DNA of 64,000 nucleotides from Melioribacteraceae bacterium. GTDB taxonomy: Bacteria > Bacteroidota > Ignavibacteria > Ignavibacteriales > Melioribacteraceae. Each line of letters begins with the position of its first letter. Position 1 is the first letter of the stretch. Below are positions 17,532 to 25,290 of this stretch, piece after piece. The stretch is taken from NCBI GenBank assembly GCA_030584085.1, contig CP129490.1, forward strand, positions 715,511-779,510. The letters run 5' to 3'. The translations under genes and the position numbers were made by a program. The notes under the pieces are model-generated. The model did no database searches. It saw only the letters and a program-made list of their open reading frames with translations, and had not been told where the DNA came from.

Positions 17532-19094
17532 ATGAATAAGTTTATTTTATACTTTTCACTTACTTTGGTTCTTCTAGCTCAGACACAGAACCCAATAGAT
17601 TGGCCTTCGTTGGCAGACTCCCCCTGGCCGATGATAAAAGGTGATCCTCAAGGTACGGGCAGATCAAAATATGTAGGTCCGTCTACTGCGAATATTATGT
17701 GGACAAAAGATATGCCCCGCGGAATTGTGCATGGACCCATAATTGGGTATGAGGATATTCTATACTTTGGTACAGCAGGTATTTCACCGGATTCAAATTA
17801 TTTTTTCGCATTAAATCCCGATGGAACAGAACGGTGGGTTTTCCGTACGGAAAAAGGATACCCGAACTACGGCGCGGCGATTATAGATAAAGACAGCACA
17901 ATATATTTCCCATCCAATAATTCCCACATTTATGCAGTTGATAAAAACGGACGGCAGAAATGGAAAACCGGATCATTGGCAATTGGTCTTAAATCAATAT
18001 TGAACATTTCCAAAGAGGGAGACTTATACGTTTCGACATATTTAGACTCAATGTTGATAATTGATACGGAAGACGGAAGAATTAAATACAAGAAATATAT
18101 TGGTGAGAACTTAAATGCAAATCAGTTTGCATTTTCAGTTGAAGGAGATAAATTATTTTATGTTAGGGCTATTCGTGGATCAGGAGATAATTCGTTTGTT
18201 GGTTGTATGGATTTGGAAGGAAATATAATTTGGGAGAAAGAAGCTCGCTATTCCTCAGAGGGTATGCCGATAGTTGATAATGAAAATAACATATATATAA
18301 TTGGTGCTGATTCCTCACGAGTCATTATATCGTTTCTTGGTGCTTCTGGAGAAAAACGATGGGTTTATAAGTACCAAAAATTCACAAGATATCATACTCC
18401 CGCAATAGACAAATATGGAAATATAATTTATGCCGATTGGGTTGTGCTTGATGGCAAAACATATACGTCAATTAACTCCTTAAACAACGACGGAGACCTT
18501 AACTGGAGCTATGTTATTGACCATGATACATGGTATAATACAGACGTAGAAGGTCAAATAACCGTAGATGCAGAAGGGAAAATTTATTTTGGCGCAACAA
18601 GAGAAGGATATTTTTATTGTTTAAGTAAAGATGGGGAACTGCTCTGGAAACTATATTTGGAAGGTAACGATTTTGACTCAAGCCCGGCGATTGGATCGGA
18701 TGGGACACTTTATATTGGATCACATGGCAGTTCAACAGCTCAAGGTCAGCAAAGAACATTAATTGCAATAAAGGATGATCCAAACTCGGTAATTGACGAA
18801 GAAATTCCAACAGAATTTAAACTAGAACAAAACTACCCAAACCCATTCAACCCTAGTACAACAATAAAATTTACAATTCCGAACGTAGGGGACGAATATA
18901 TTCGTCCCCAACAAACCAGTTTAATTGTTTACGACATTCTGGGAAGAGAGATAAAAACACTTATTAATGAAATTAAAGTACCCGGCACTTATGAAGTTGA
19001 GTTCGATGCATCAAAATTACCAAGTGGAATTTTCTTTTATAGATTGCAAAGCGGTGATTTTACTCAGACAAAGAAGATGATGGTGATAAAATAG
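17532..19094 (+). CDS. Secreted PQQ-like beta-propeller protein with T9SS sorting domain
   Basis: 520 residues. Signal peptide MNKFILYFSLTLVLLAQTQ, then a beta-propeller of PQQ-type repeats with alternating blades (WPMIKGDPQGTGRSKY, ALNPDGTERWVFRT, AVDKNGRQKWKTGS, LSKDGELLWKLYLEG, SPAIGSDGTLYIGSHGS). The C-terminus (~435-520) is a T9SS type A sorting domain (KLEQNYPNPFNPSTTIKFTI to QTKKMMVIK) for secretion and surface anchoring. Within it, PNVGDEYIRPQQTSL replaces the usual short loop, because a 22-bp palindromic repeat is inserted in frame at 18888-18909. Follows the frameshifted T9SS gene by 31 nt; both lie inside the direct-repeat-flanked segment. No catalytic residues recognised. Confidence 0.85.
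   Translation: MNKFILYFSLTLVLLAQTQNPIDWPSLADSPWPMIKGDPQGTGRSKYVGPSTANIMWTKDMPRGIVHGPIIGYEDILYFGTAGISPDSNYFFALNPDGTERWVFRTEKGYPNYGAAIIDKDSTIYFPSNNSHIYAVDKNGRQKWKTGSLAIGLKSILNISKEGDLYVSTYLDSMLIIDTEDGRIKYKKYIGENLNANQFAFSVEGDKLFYVRAIRGSGDNSFVGCMDLEGNIIWEKEARYSSEGMPIVDNENNIYIIGADSSRVIISFLGASGEKRWVYKYQKFTRYHTPAIDKYGNIIYADWVVLDGKTYTSINSLNNDGDLNWSYVIDHDTWYNTDVEGQITVDAEGKIYFGATREGYFYCLSKDGELLWKLYLEGNDFDSSPAIGSDGTLYIGSHGSSTAQGQQRTLIAIKDDPNSVIDEEIPTEFKLEQNYPNPFNPSTTIKFTIPNVGDEYIRPQQTSLIVYDILGREIKTLINEIKVPGTYEVEFDASKLPSGIFFYRLQSGDFTQTKKMMVIK
18888..18909. repeat. Family A palindrome inserted in frame in a T9SS sorting domain
   Basis: Perfect palindrome with 11-bp arms GGGGACGAATA, flanked by GTA and AAC as in the intergenic copies. 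It encodes about GDEYIRPQ in the middle of the sorting domain and keeps the frame. Confidence 0.8.
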
Positions 19095-19100
19095 TATCAA

Positions 19101-19233
19101 AGAAAATCCCCGGGATTTACTCGTAATAGAATTTGATATCTATTTAGGTATTATTAAACTTCAGATGAAAAATCCCGGGGATTTAATAATGATTCAGTTA
19201 TACAAAAACTTCACACCTTCGGTTTCAGTGGTT
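19101..19233 (+). repeat. ~130-bp direct repeat, copy 2, overlapping the GT2 start
   Basis: Second copy of the unit at 15886-16018. It begins 6 nt after the stop of the T9SS propeller gene and covers the first ~23 codons of the GT2 reading frame, including both candidate start codons. Confidence 0.85.
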
Positions 19234-19836
19234 GTACCTACTTACAATAGAGAAAAACTGCTACCTCGTGCGTTGGATTCTATATTAAAGCAAACACTCC
19301 ACAATTGGGAATGTATTATTGTCGATGACGGCAGTACGGATAATACTTCTCAAATAGTGAATGATTATTTAGAAAAAGATCATCGTTTCAGATACATGAA
19401 ACATGCAAACAAAAAACCACCGCTTACTTTTAATACGGGTATTCAAGCATCAATCGGTAGATTTGTTACTTTTCTCGGTAGTGATGATGAATATAAACCT
19501 GAGCATCTGCAATTGCGATTTGATTTTATGATCAATAATCCCGACATAGATTTAATACAAGGCGGTTTGGAAATTATCGGTCATCCTTATGTAAAAGATA
19601 TGAATGATCTCTCAAAAGAAATTCATATTTCGGAATGTAAGGTCGGCGGAACATTTTTCGGTAAGCGGGAAGTATTTCTTGAATTGGAAGGATTTCGCGA
19701 TTTAAAGTATGCAGATGATGCTGATTTTTGGAAACGTGCCGAAAAGAAATTTAATGTGAAAGATGTCGATTTTCCGACATATATTTATTACAGAGATACG
19801 CCGGATAGTATTTGCAGTAATATTGAGTTTTCGTAG
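19165..19836 (+). CDS. Glycosyltransferase family 2 (single GT-A domain)
   Basis: 223 residues, GT-A fold only. Signature: VSVVVPTYNREKLLPRALDS, IIVDDGSTDNT (nucleotide binding) and LGSDDEYKPEH (DxD-like metal site). The start is uncertain: ATG 19165 lies in the repeat unit and adds MKNPGDLI, while ATG 19189 gives MIQLYKNFTPSVSVV, which fits the family better. Neither has a strong Shine-Dalgarno, so the repeat may have replaced the original promoter and start region. The final TAG lies in another repeat (19832-19858), so both ends of this gene are shaped by mobile repeats. Acceptor unknown. Confidence 0.8.
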   Translation: MKNPGDLIMIQLYKNFTPSVSVVVPTYNREKLLPRALDSILKQTLHNWECIIVDDGSTDNTSQIVNDYLEKDHRFRYMKHANKKPPLTFNTGIQASIGRFVTFLGSDDEYKPEHLQLRFDFMINNPDIDLIQGGLEIIGHPYVKDMNDLSKEIHISECKVGGTFFGKREVFLELEGFRDLKYADDADFWKRAEKKFNVKDVDFPTYIYYRDTPDSICSNIEFS

Positions 19837-19858
19837 AGACATAGCATTGCTGTGTGTC
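19832..19858. repeat. Short inverted repeat at the GT2 stop (GTAGAGACA type)
   Basis: GTAGAGACATAGCA and TGCTGTGTGTC form an imperfect hairpin; the TAG stop of the GT2 gene lies inside the left arm. Resembles family A but with GAGACA instead of GGGACA. Confidence 0.6.
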
Positions 19859-19860
19859 GA

Positions 19861-19892
19861 AAAGCCCAACTTCTCAAAGAAGTTGGGCTTTT
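19861..19892. terminator. Bidirectional Rho-independent terminator
   Basis: Stem AAAGCCCAACTTCT / AGAAGTTGGGCTTT around a short loop, T-run on the plus side and A-run mirrored on the other, between the convergent GT2 and thioesterase genes. Confidence 0.88.
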
Positions 19893-20309
19893 TCATACAG
19901 TGTATTTAGCAATATAATCTTCCGGGATTTTTGCGGGTCTTCCGGTTTCGACATTAATCATAGTGTAGACAAATTGTCCGTCCGCTGCAACTTTACCGTT
20001 TTCTTTTTTTACAATTTCAAAGTTGACAATACTTTGCGAACGGTTAAACGAATCAACTTGTGTACGTACAATTATTTTATCTGTTAAAACTAAAGCACGT
20101 TTGTAATTGATATTCACAGTTGAAACAACCCAAGTAAATCCGCGAGATAGAAAATCTTCCATTGTTACTTTATAATCTTTTCTCATTTGATCATATCTAG
20201 CTGCAAGTACATAATCCAAGTATTTCGAATTATGTACATGATTATTCATGTCGATATCATCAGGTCGAATCGTTAGTTCTGTTTCAAAAATTGAGTACTT
20301 GTCATTCAT
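19893..20309 (-). CDS. Acyl-CoA thioesterase, hotdog fold (4HBT/YbgC-like)
   Basis: 138 residues. The opening (FETELTIRPDDIDMNNHVHNSKYLDYV) is the catalytic segment of the 4-hydroxybenzoyl-CoA thioesterase family, with Asp in DIDMNNHVHN as nucleophile or base. The rest follows the single hotdog fold, ending in the FVYTMINVETGRP strand. It hydrolyses a short acyl- or aroyl-CoA in the cytosol. Last gene of the minus-strand run from metH; it sits 24 nt after the DUF1028 gene. Confidence 0.85.
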   Translation of the reverse strand: MNDKYSIFETELTIRPDDIDMNNHVHNSKYLDYVLAARYDQMRKDYKVTMEDFLSRGFTWVVSTVNINYKRALVLTDKIIVRTQVDSFNRSQSIVNFEIVKKENGKVAADGQFVYTMINVETGRPAKIPEDYIAKYTV

Positions 20310-20333
20310 AGAGAATATTTTTATTTGCGAAAA

Positions 20334-21314
20334 TTATTCATTAACCGAAAGTATTCTTTCTAAATCCTCTTCACTTACAGTTAAAAGCTCATTCTTAATT
20401 AATTTTGGAGTAAGAATTTTCCAGTTTTCATCTTTGCTGAATACTTCTTTGAATATTGGTAAAGCGTCATCAACTTTCCCGATGTTTGAAAGTGTAACCG
20501 CTCTCCAAAATTTCATTTCTAAATTCTCCGGGAATAATTCTTCTGCCATGGAATATTCTTTCATTGCTAATTCCATATCGTCGTGTTCAATAGCAAGATC
20601 GCCTTTGTTCATGTGTTCGTAAGCTTGATGAACATTATATAATCTTCTTAATTCTACTAAAGGTTCCGGATGATCTTCTATGTGTAAATCAACTAATCTG
20701 TCTAACCAAACTTTACCGGTTGACTCTGGTTTTACAACTAATATTGAAGCTGATTGTTTCCCGCGAATATCACCGCCGGCTTCTTCTGCCGCTTCTAGAG
20801 TTAATAATAATCTTTCAGCCAAAGTACCCTTTGAATTTTCAAAAGTTTCTTTCATAACCGGCCACACGGAATTATTCTTCATCATATTTGCCTGAACGGA
20901 AAATTGATTACCTTTTAAATGTCCGGCTTCCTCGGTACATTTCTTACCTGTGTAAACGGCTACATTTCCTTTTGAATCGAGAACAGCCAATTGTCTGAAA
21001 TCTCTTCCTTCGTCTTCTTCAATAAGTTTATCCAAAGTCGCTTGTGCGCTAAGTCCGTCTCTAAGTAAAGCTAAACCATCCGGACCGAAGGAGACATTAA
21101 CAAACGATTGAGTTGCAATTACACCAACTCCGGCTTCGCCCCAAGAAACTATAGTGCCTACAGAAAACCAATGCGATTGAACCGCGACACCCATTTCGCC
21201 GGTGACTGTATCTCGCGCGACAATGCTATATGTATTGGCGACGGGATTGCTGCTAAAAAAAGTTTGCGAGTACAAAGTAATCACTAAAAATAATATTGAG
21301 GCTAGATATTTCAT
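20334..21314 (-). CDS. Exported DUF1028 protein with C-terminal TPR-like repeats
   Basis: 326 residues. Signal peptide MKYLASILFLVITLYSQTFF, then the DUF1028 domain (~25-215), seen as PVANTYSIVARDTVTGEMGV, GVGVIATQSFVNVSFGPDGL and GKKCTEEAGHLKGNQFSVQA. DUF1028 has an Ntn-hydrolase-like fold, but its biochemical role is unsettled. After it, residues ~225-320 (HMNKGDLAIEHDDMELAMKEY) look like two TPR-type helix pairs, a partner-binding addition. Preceded by arginine deiminase 25 nt upstream in the same direction. Start ATG at 21314. Confidence 0.8.
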   Translation of the reverse strand: MKYLASILFLVITLYSQTFFSSNPVANTYSIVARDTVTGEMGVAVQSHWFSVGTIVSWGEAGVGVIATQSFVNVSFGPDGLALLRDGLSAQATLDKLIEEDEGRDFRQLAVLDSKGNVAVYTGKKCTEEAGHLKGNQFSVQANMMKNNSVWPVMKETFENSKGTLAERLLLTLEAAEEAGGDIRGKQSASILVVKPESTGKVWLDRLVDLHIEDHPEPLVELRRLYNVHQAYEHMNKGDLAIEHDDMELAMKEYSMAEELFPENLEMKFWRAVTLSNIGKVDDALPIFKEVFSKDENWKILTPKLIKNELLTVSEEDLERILSVNE

Positions 21315-21339
21315 TTTTTAACTCTCGTCTTTGTTTGAA

Positions 21340-22584
21340 TTACCATTTTACTTCTTTTCGTCTGACCGGCATTGTCATACATCTGCATCCGCCCCCGCCT
21401 CGTGATAGTTCTGAGCCTTCAACTGTTATTACATATTTTTGAATCGAGTTTATATCTGTTTTAGATAAGTCTTCGGATTTTATTACATCAAATCCGTTTT
21501 TGTTGAGTGCATCAATTGTGTAACTATTTCTTCCGTAACCAAGTACTTTGCCCGGTGCTACTGCAAAAAAGTTTGCGCCGCTGTGCCATTGTTCACGTTC
21601 TTGAATCCAATCATCCGAATTACCTCCGCATGAGATTGGTTTGAGATGAATTTTTATTTTTCTAAGTGCTTCGAGTATATTTGCTTCTTCTCGAATCCAA
21701 TCAACTTTTCCATTATCAATTCTAATATGTACTGTCTCAAAACTATGTTGATTAAAAACTACCGGATCGTAAATTAGACAAGCGTCTTTATCTAAAAATG
21801 TAAAAACCATATCGAGATGAATGAATGATTCTAATGTTTGCGGTAATTCCTGCACGATGATGTGTTTTGGTGTTTTAGATTTTTTTAATTCATCGATTAT
21901 AAAATCAACACCTTGTGTTGAAGTTCTCATTCCAATACCGATGCAGAGTATATCATCTCTAACTACAAGTATGTCACCACCTTCAAAAGTAATTTGTGAA
22001 ATATCCTTAACGATATTTCTTGGATTTATTGTTTCCGAATTCAATTCGGGGTGATACTTAAATATTGCTTCCATTATAAGAGCTTCTCGTTCTCTAACGG
22101 GACTGCTCATTTTTGAAATAAAAACTCTTTCACCAATTGATATTGAAGCATCTCTTGTAAAGAAAAAATTGTGCAGTGGAAGAAGTGAATATCTATCCTT
22201 GTTTAAAAATTTTGTAAGAGTATCTTTTACCATTAATACTCCCTCAATCAACTGACGAGCTAATTCTTTGGGTGGAAGAGAATATAAATATTCTTTTATG
22301 CATTCAATTCCTTCGTTGCGGCAAATATTTTCTACAACATTAATTTTAGCTTCTTCTTTTTTCAGAATATCCGTCAGAAGATCAGAAACTTCGTAAACTT
22401 TGGTAAGCTTGTTTAAAGCCGATTTGAATTGTTTGTATTCTCGTTTAGCTACTGAAAGATTTAGAATGTCACTATACAATGCTCGTTCAGCATTTTGAGG
22501 TGTCATGTTCTCGACTTCTTGACCTGGTGTATGAACAATTACACTTTCAAGTTCACCGATTTCTGAATTTACATTTGCATTCAT
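21340..22584 (-). CDS. arcA: Arginine deiminase
   Basis: 414 residues, normal for the family. It converts arginine to citrulline and ammonia. Active-site blocks are visible: the opening IGELESVIVHTPGQEVENMT, FTRDASISIGERV, FEGGDILVV, FIHLDMVFTFLDKD and the C-terminal GGGGCRCMTMPVRR with the nucleophilic cysteine at about residue 402. Neither an ornithine carbamoyltransferase nor a carbamate kinase gene is nearby, so the usual ATP-yielding arc operon is not present here and citrulline use must rely on genes elsewhere. Directly downstream of the M29 aminopeptidase (11-nt gap). Confidence 0.9.
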   Translation of the reverse strand: MNANVNSEIGELESVIVHTPGQEVENMTPQNAERALYSDILNLSVAKREYKQFKSALNKLTKVYEVSDLLTDILKKEEAKINVVENICRNEGIECIKEYLYSLPPKELARQLIEGVLMVKDTLTKFLNKDRYSLLPLHNFFFTRDASISIGERVFISKMSSPVREREALIMEAIFKYHPELNSETINPRNIVKDISQITFEGGDILVVRDDILCIGIGMRTSTQGVDFIIDELKKSKTPKHIIVQELPQTLESFIHLDMVFTFLDKDACLIYDPVVFNQHSFETVHIRIDNGKVDWIREEANILEALRKIKIHLKPISCGGNSDDWIQEREQWHSGANFFAVAPGKVLGYGRNSYTIDALNKNGFDVIKSEDLSKTDINSIQKYVITVEGSELSRGGGGCRCMTMPVRRKEVKW

Positions 22585-22595
22585 ATAATCTCGAT

Positions 22596-23786
22596 TTAGC
22601 TAATTACCCAAATATTATTTTTTATTTTCAATTCTGTATTATCTAAGTATACTGATCTTCCGATACCGCCGGGTCTAAAATCGGTAACAATATCTACATG
22701 CTGTGCCGATTTATTCATAATACCTTTTTTTGTAAAGGATTCGGTTTCACTTTTACCCTCAATAGAATTAGGATCATCTGTAAAACATTCCGGGTAGCTT
22801 GCACCGATTGCTATATGTAAAGTTCCACCGACTTTTTCAACAAACAAGGGATGCTTTAATACTTTTTGAATACCGTTATTCATACCAAGAGCTACTTCAC
22901 CCAAACGATGTGAACCTTCATCTGTTTCAATTATTTTTGTAAGTGCGTCGTGACCTAGTTTTGCGGAATACTCAACTATTTTTCCCGATTCGAATCTCAG
23001 ATGAATTCCTTGTATTGTTGTTCCTCCTTGAAATACTGGAAGATCGACATAAATTTCACCTTCAACACTGTTTGCATTCGGACTTGTAAAAACTTCACCA
23101 TCAGGGAAGTTTCTTTTTCCCGTACACTTTACGACATTTCTTTTTGATATATCCATCTTCAAAACTAATTCATTTCCGGTATAGGGATTTTCAGTAACGA
23201 TAGTTATAGAATCGCTCTTTTCCATTAATTGATAAATATCTTCCTCAACTTTTTCAAGCATTCTTGGATCAACAGTTGAAGCCGAGACTATCACTTTTGT
23301 ATAATCTTCGAGAGACATTCCTTCCAACTCTGCAAAGCCTTGTGTCGGGAATAAAGTAAGAACCCATGGTTTTCCTAATCTAATATTTTTATAAGGTTCA
23401 TCGGCTCGCATAATTGCTTTAGCATTTAGTTCGGGTAGGCCTTCAAATAGTTTGGGATTTTCCGCTCCAAGAATTTCAATATACTTTGTCATTGCATTAT
23501 ATCTTTCCATCTGCCATTCCGGGACACGTTCAATTTGCTTAACTGTACCATGTTTTGCAATTGAAGAACCCCATATTCTTCCTCTGTCGTTATCCGGAGT
23601 TACCAAGTTAACATCAGCAATTGCTCCGGCTTGAAAAATTTTATCTTGCAGAACCGAAATAAGAGGCCAGCAAACATGTTCTCCCTTAATCATCACAATG
23701 TCTTTGGGAAGTATTCCATCCAACGAATAATTGAGCAAATAATCTGCCCAAGTATTCAAATCCGATTGAGAAATATTAACTTTCAT
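22596..23786 (-). CDS. M29-family aminopeptidase
   Basis: 396 residues, family length. Thermophilic aminopeptidase M29 fold with a two-metal site: SVEGEIYVDLPVFQGGTTIQ carries the first ligand Glu, then LGEVALGMNNGI and the later HIAIGASYPEC carry others. It removes N-terminal residues from peptides, cytosolic. Lies between the MscS gene (2-nt gap) and arginine deiminase (11-nt gap) in a dense minus-strand run, which suggests that released arginine could feed the deiminase. Start ATG at 23786. Confidence 0.85.
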   Translation of the reverse strand: MKVNISQSDLNTWADYLLNYSLDGILPKDIVMIKGEHVCWPLISVLQDKIFQAGAIADVNLVTPDNDRGRIWGSSIAKHGTVKQIERVPEWQMERYNAMTKYIEILGAENPKLFEGLPELNAKAIMRADEPYKNIRLGKPWVLTLFPTQGFAELEGMSLEDYTKVIVSASTVDPRMLEKVEEDIYQLMEKSDSITIVTENPYTGNELVLKMDISKRNVVKCTGKRNFPDGEVFTSPNANSVEGEIYVDLPVFQGGTTIQGIHLRFESGKIVEYSAKLGHDALTKIIETDEGSHRLGEVALGMNNGIQKVLKHPLFVEKVGGTLHIAIGASYPECFTDDPNSIEGKSETESFTKKGIMNKSAQHVDIVTDFRPGGIGRSVYLDNTELKIKNNIWVIS

Positions 23787-23788
23787 CT

Positions 23789-24709
23789 TTATCCTCTTGG
23801 TTTCGTTCCGGGTTTTCCTTCGGTCAAATTATTATAGTAACGAGTAGTTGGGTAAGCAAAACTAATATCGTCATGTTTAGCAAATTCAATTAAAATATCT
23901 TCCCAAATTTGTTGTTCTGATGATCTTCTTTTTCTTACATCGCATAGGTACCTGATTGTAAGCTTTACTCCATATTCTTTAACCGAAGTGTAAACTGTCG
24001 GAGTCAATACGCTATAGAATATCATAAATTTACGGGATGTTTCCTTTATTTGCTTTTGAACTTCCGTGGTCAAGTTCTCAGCATCGTTATTAATTATTTT
24101 AGTGAGGATTTCTTTTGCCTTTTGCCAATTACTTTCAAAAGTGATATTTATTCCAATTTCATTCCATATATAATTAAATCCGGAACTGTAGTTAGCTTGA
24201 AAAGTAGTAAACACTTTCCCGTTTGGAACATGAATAATTCTCCCTGTACTTTGATCAGCATCAACCCAATTGCCTATTTCCATAATGGTAAATTGAAAGA
24301 TTCTTACGTCAATTACATCACCGGCAACATTATCAATTTCTATTCTATCACCTACTTCAAAAGGTTTTCTAATCATTATAAAAGCCCATCCAACCAAATT
24401 TACAATTGGGTCTTTTAAGGCAATCGCTATACCAGCAGAAAGCAATCCGAAAAATGTGGCAAGTGAGCCAAAACCTTGAAACCAGATTTTTATAAGTGCA
24501 AGGAATGCTATGACTGTTAAGACGTGAAGAGAAGATTTTCTCCACTTATATTGGATTTTAACATCGTCGATTTTTTTTGTAACGATGTTGAGTATTATTT
24601 TTCTAATAATTAGAAGAATTGTTATAGCAATAAACGAGGTGAGGAATTTTTCCTGAGTCTCTACCTGTATCCCGAAATTATGAGTTAACCAATCAGTAAC
24701 AAAATCCAT
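23789..24709 (-). CDS. Small-conductance mechanosensitive channel family (MscS) protein
   Basis: 306 residues, shorter than the YbdG type at 676-1905. Four or so hydrophobic segments at ~20-115, then the pore-lining and beta-domain signature FGLLSAGIAIALKDPIVNLV and KPFEVGDRIEIDNVAGDVID. A cytosolic alpha/beta domain follows. Its role is osmotic pressure release. Gap of 4 nt to the lipoprotein gene upstream and 2 nt to the M29 aminopeptidase downstream; the tight packing argues for a single operon. Confidence 0.85.
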   Translation of the reverse strand: MDFVTDWLTHNFGIQVETQEKFLTSFIAITILLIIRKIILNIVTKKIDDVKIQYKWRKSSLHVLTVIAFLALIKIWFQGFGSLATFFGLLSAGIAIALKDPIVNLVGWAFIMIRKPFEVGDRIEIDNVAGDVIDVRIFQFTIMEIGNWVDADQSTGRIIHVPNGKVFTTFQANYSSGFNYIWNEIGINITFESNWQKAKEILTKIINNDAENLTTEVQKQIKETSRKFMIFYSVLTPTVYTSVKEYGVKLTIRYLCDVRKRRSSEQQIWEDILIEFAKHDDISFAYPTTRYYNNLTEGKPGTKPRG

Positions 24710-24713
24710 AATT

Positions 24714-25268
24714 TTACTTGAATTTTATTGACGTTGAAATATTTTCAAAAGTTCTTCTGTATTTCATGAAATCTTCGGGCCGCGATGTAGAAGTAATAAC
24801 TAAACCATATCCATCCATATAAAATATATATCCTATTGTAGTAACCATTTGCAATCTATTAACAAAGTCAAATATTATCCATCGTGCCGGTTTCCCGTCT
24901 ATAATTACTTTACCTTCCTCTTTGAAATCGATTTGTTGCAGTTGAGTCGGAAGATAACTTTTTGAATATGTTAAATACTCATCGATATTTGTAACTGAAT
25001 CAGGCAGAGCTTCGGTAAATATGTGAACATTTTCTCTAAACAAATCTTTTTTCCCTTCGTTCGGAGCCTGTATAACTACAATCGATCCTAAATCTAAACC
25101 ACTATCTTTAGCCAATCCTTCACGATAAACCCAGTTCTCAGGATATTGAATTGTAAATTGATATTCCTCATTCTCATAAAGTTTATAACCTTCCATATTT
25201 TCTTTTTGACATGCAATTAAAAAAATAACAATAAGAGTAAATAATACCGATAAATGAATTTTTTTCAT
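24714..25268 (-). CDS. Small lipoprotein, PsbP-like/DUF1795-type
   Basis: 184 residues. Lipoprotein signal with lipobox LIAC (cysteine at residue 20), then YKLYENEEYQFTIQYPENWVYREG, the N-terminal strand of PsbP-like and DUF1795-type proteins found in many secreted bacterial proteins. The alternating beta pattern continues to the end. No catalytic residues seen; such proteins are usually membrane-anchored binding or stress proteins. Between metH (22-nt gap upstream) and the MscS gene (4-nt gap). Confidence 0.75.
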   Translation of the reverse strand: MKKIHLSVLFTLIVIFLIACQKENMEGYKLYENEEYQFTIQYPENWVYREGLAKDSGLDLGSIVVIQAPNEGKKDLFRENVHIFTEALPDSVTNIDEYLTYSKSYLPTQLQQIDFKEEGKVIIDGKPARWIIFDFVNRLQMVTTIGYIFYMDGYGLVITSTSRPEDFMKYRRTFENISTSIKFK

Positions 25269-25290
25269 AAAATAACCTTGTAATTAAAAA

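Noticed and set aside
15886-19233. Composite transposon
   Set aside because: No transposase or integrase frame lies between or beside the direct repeats.
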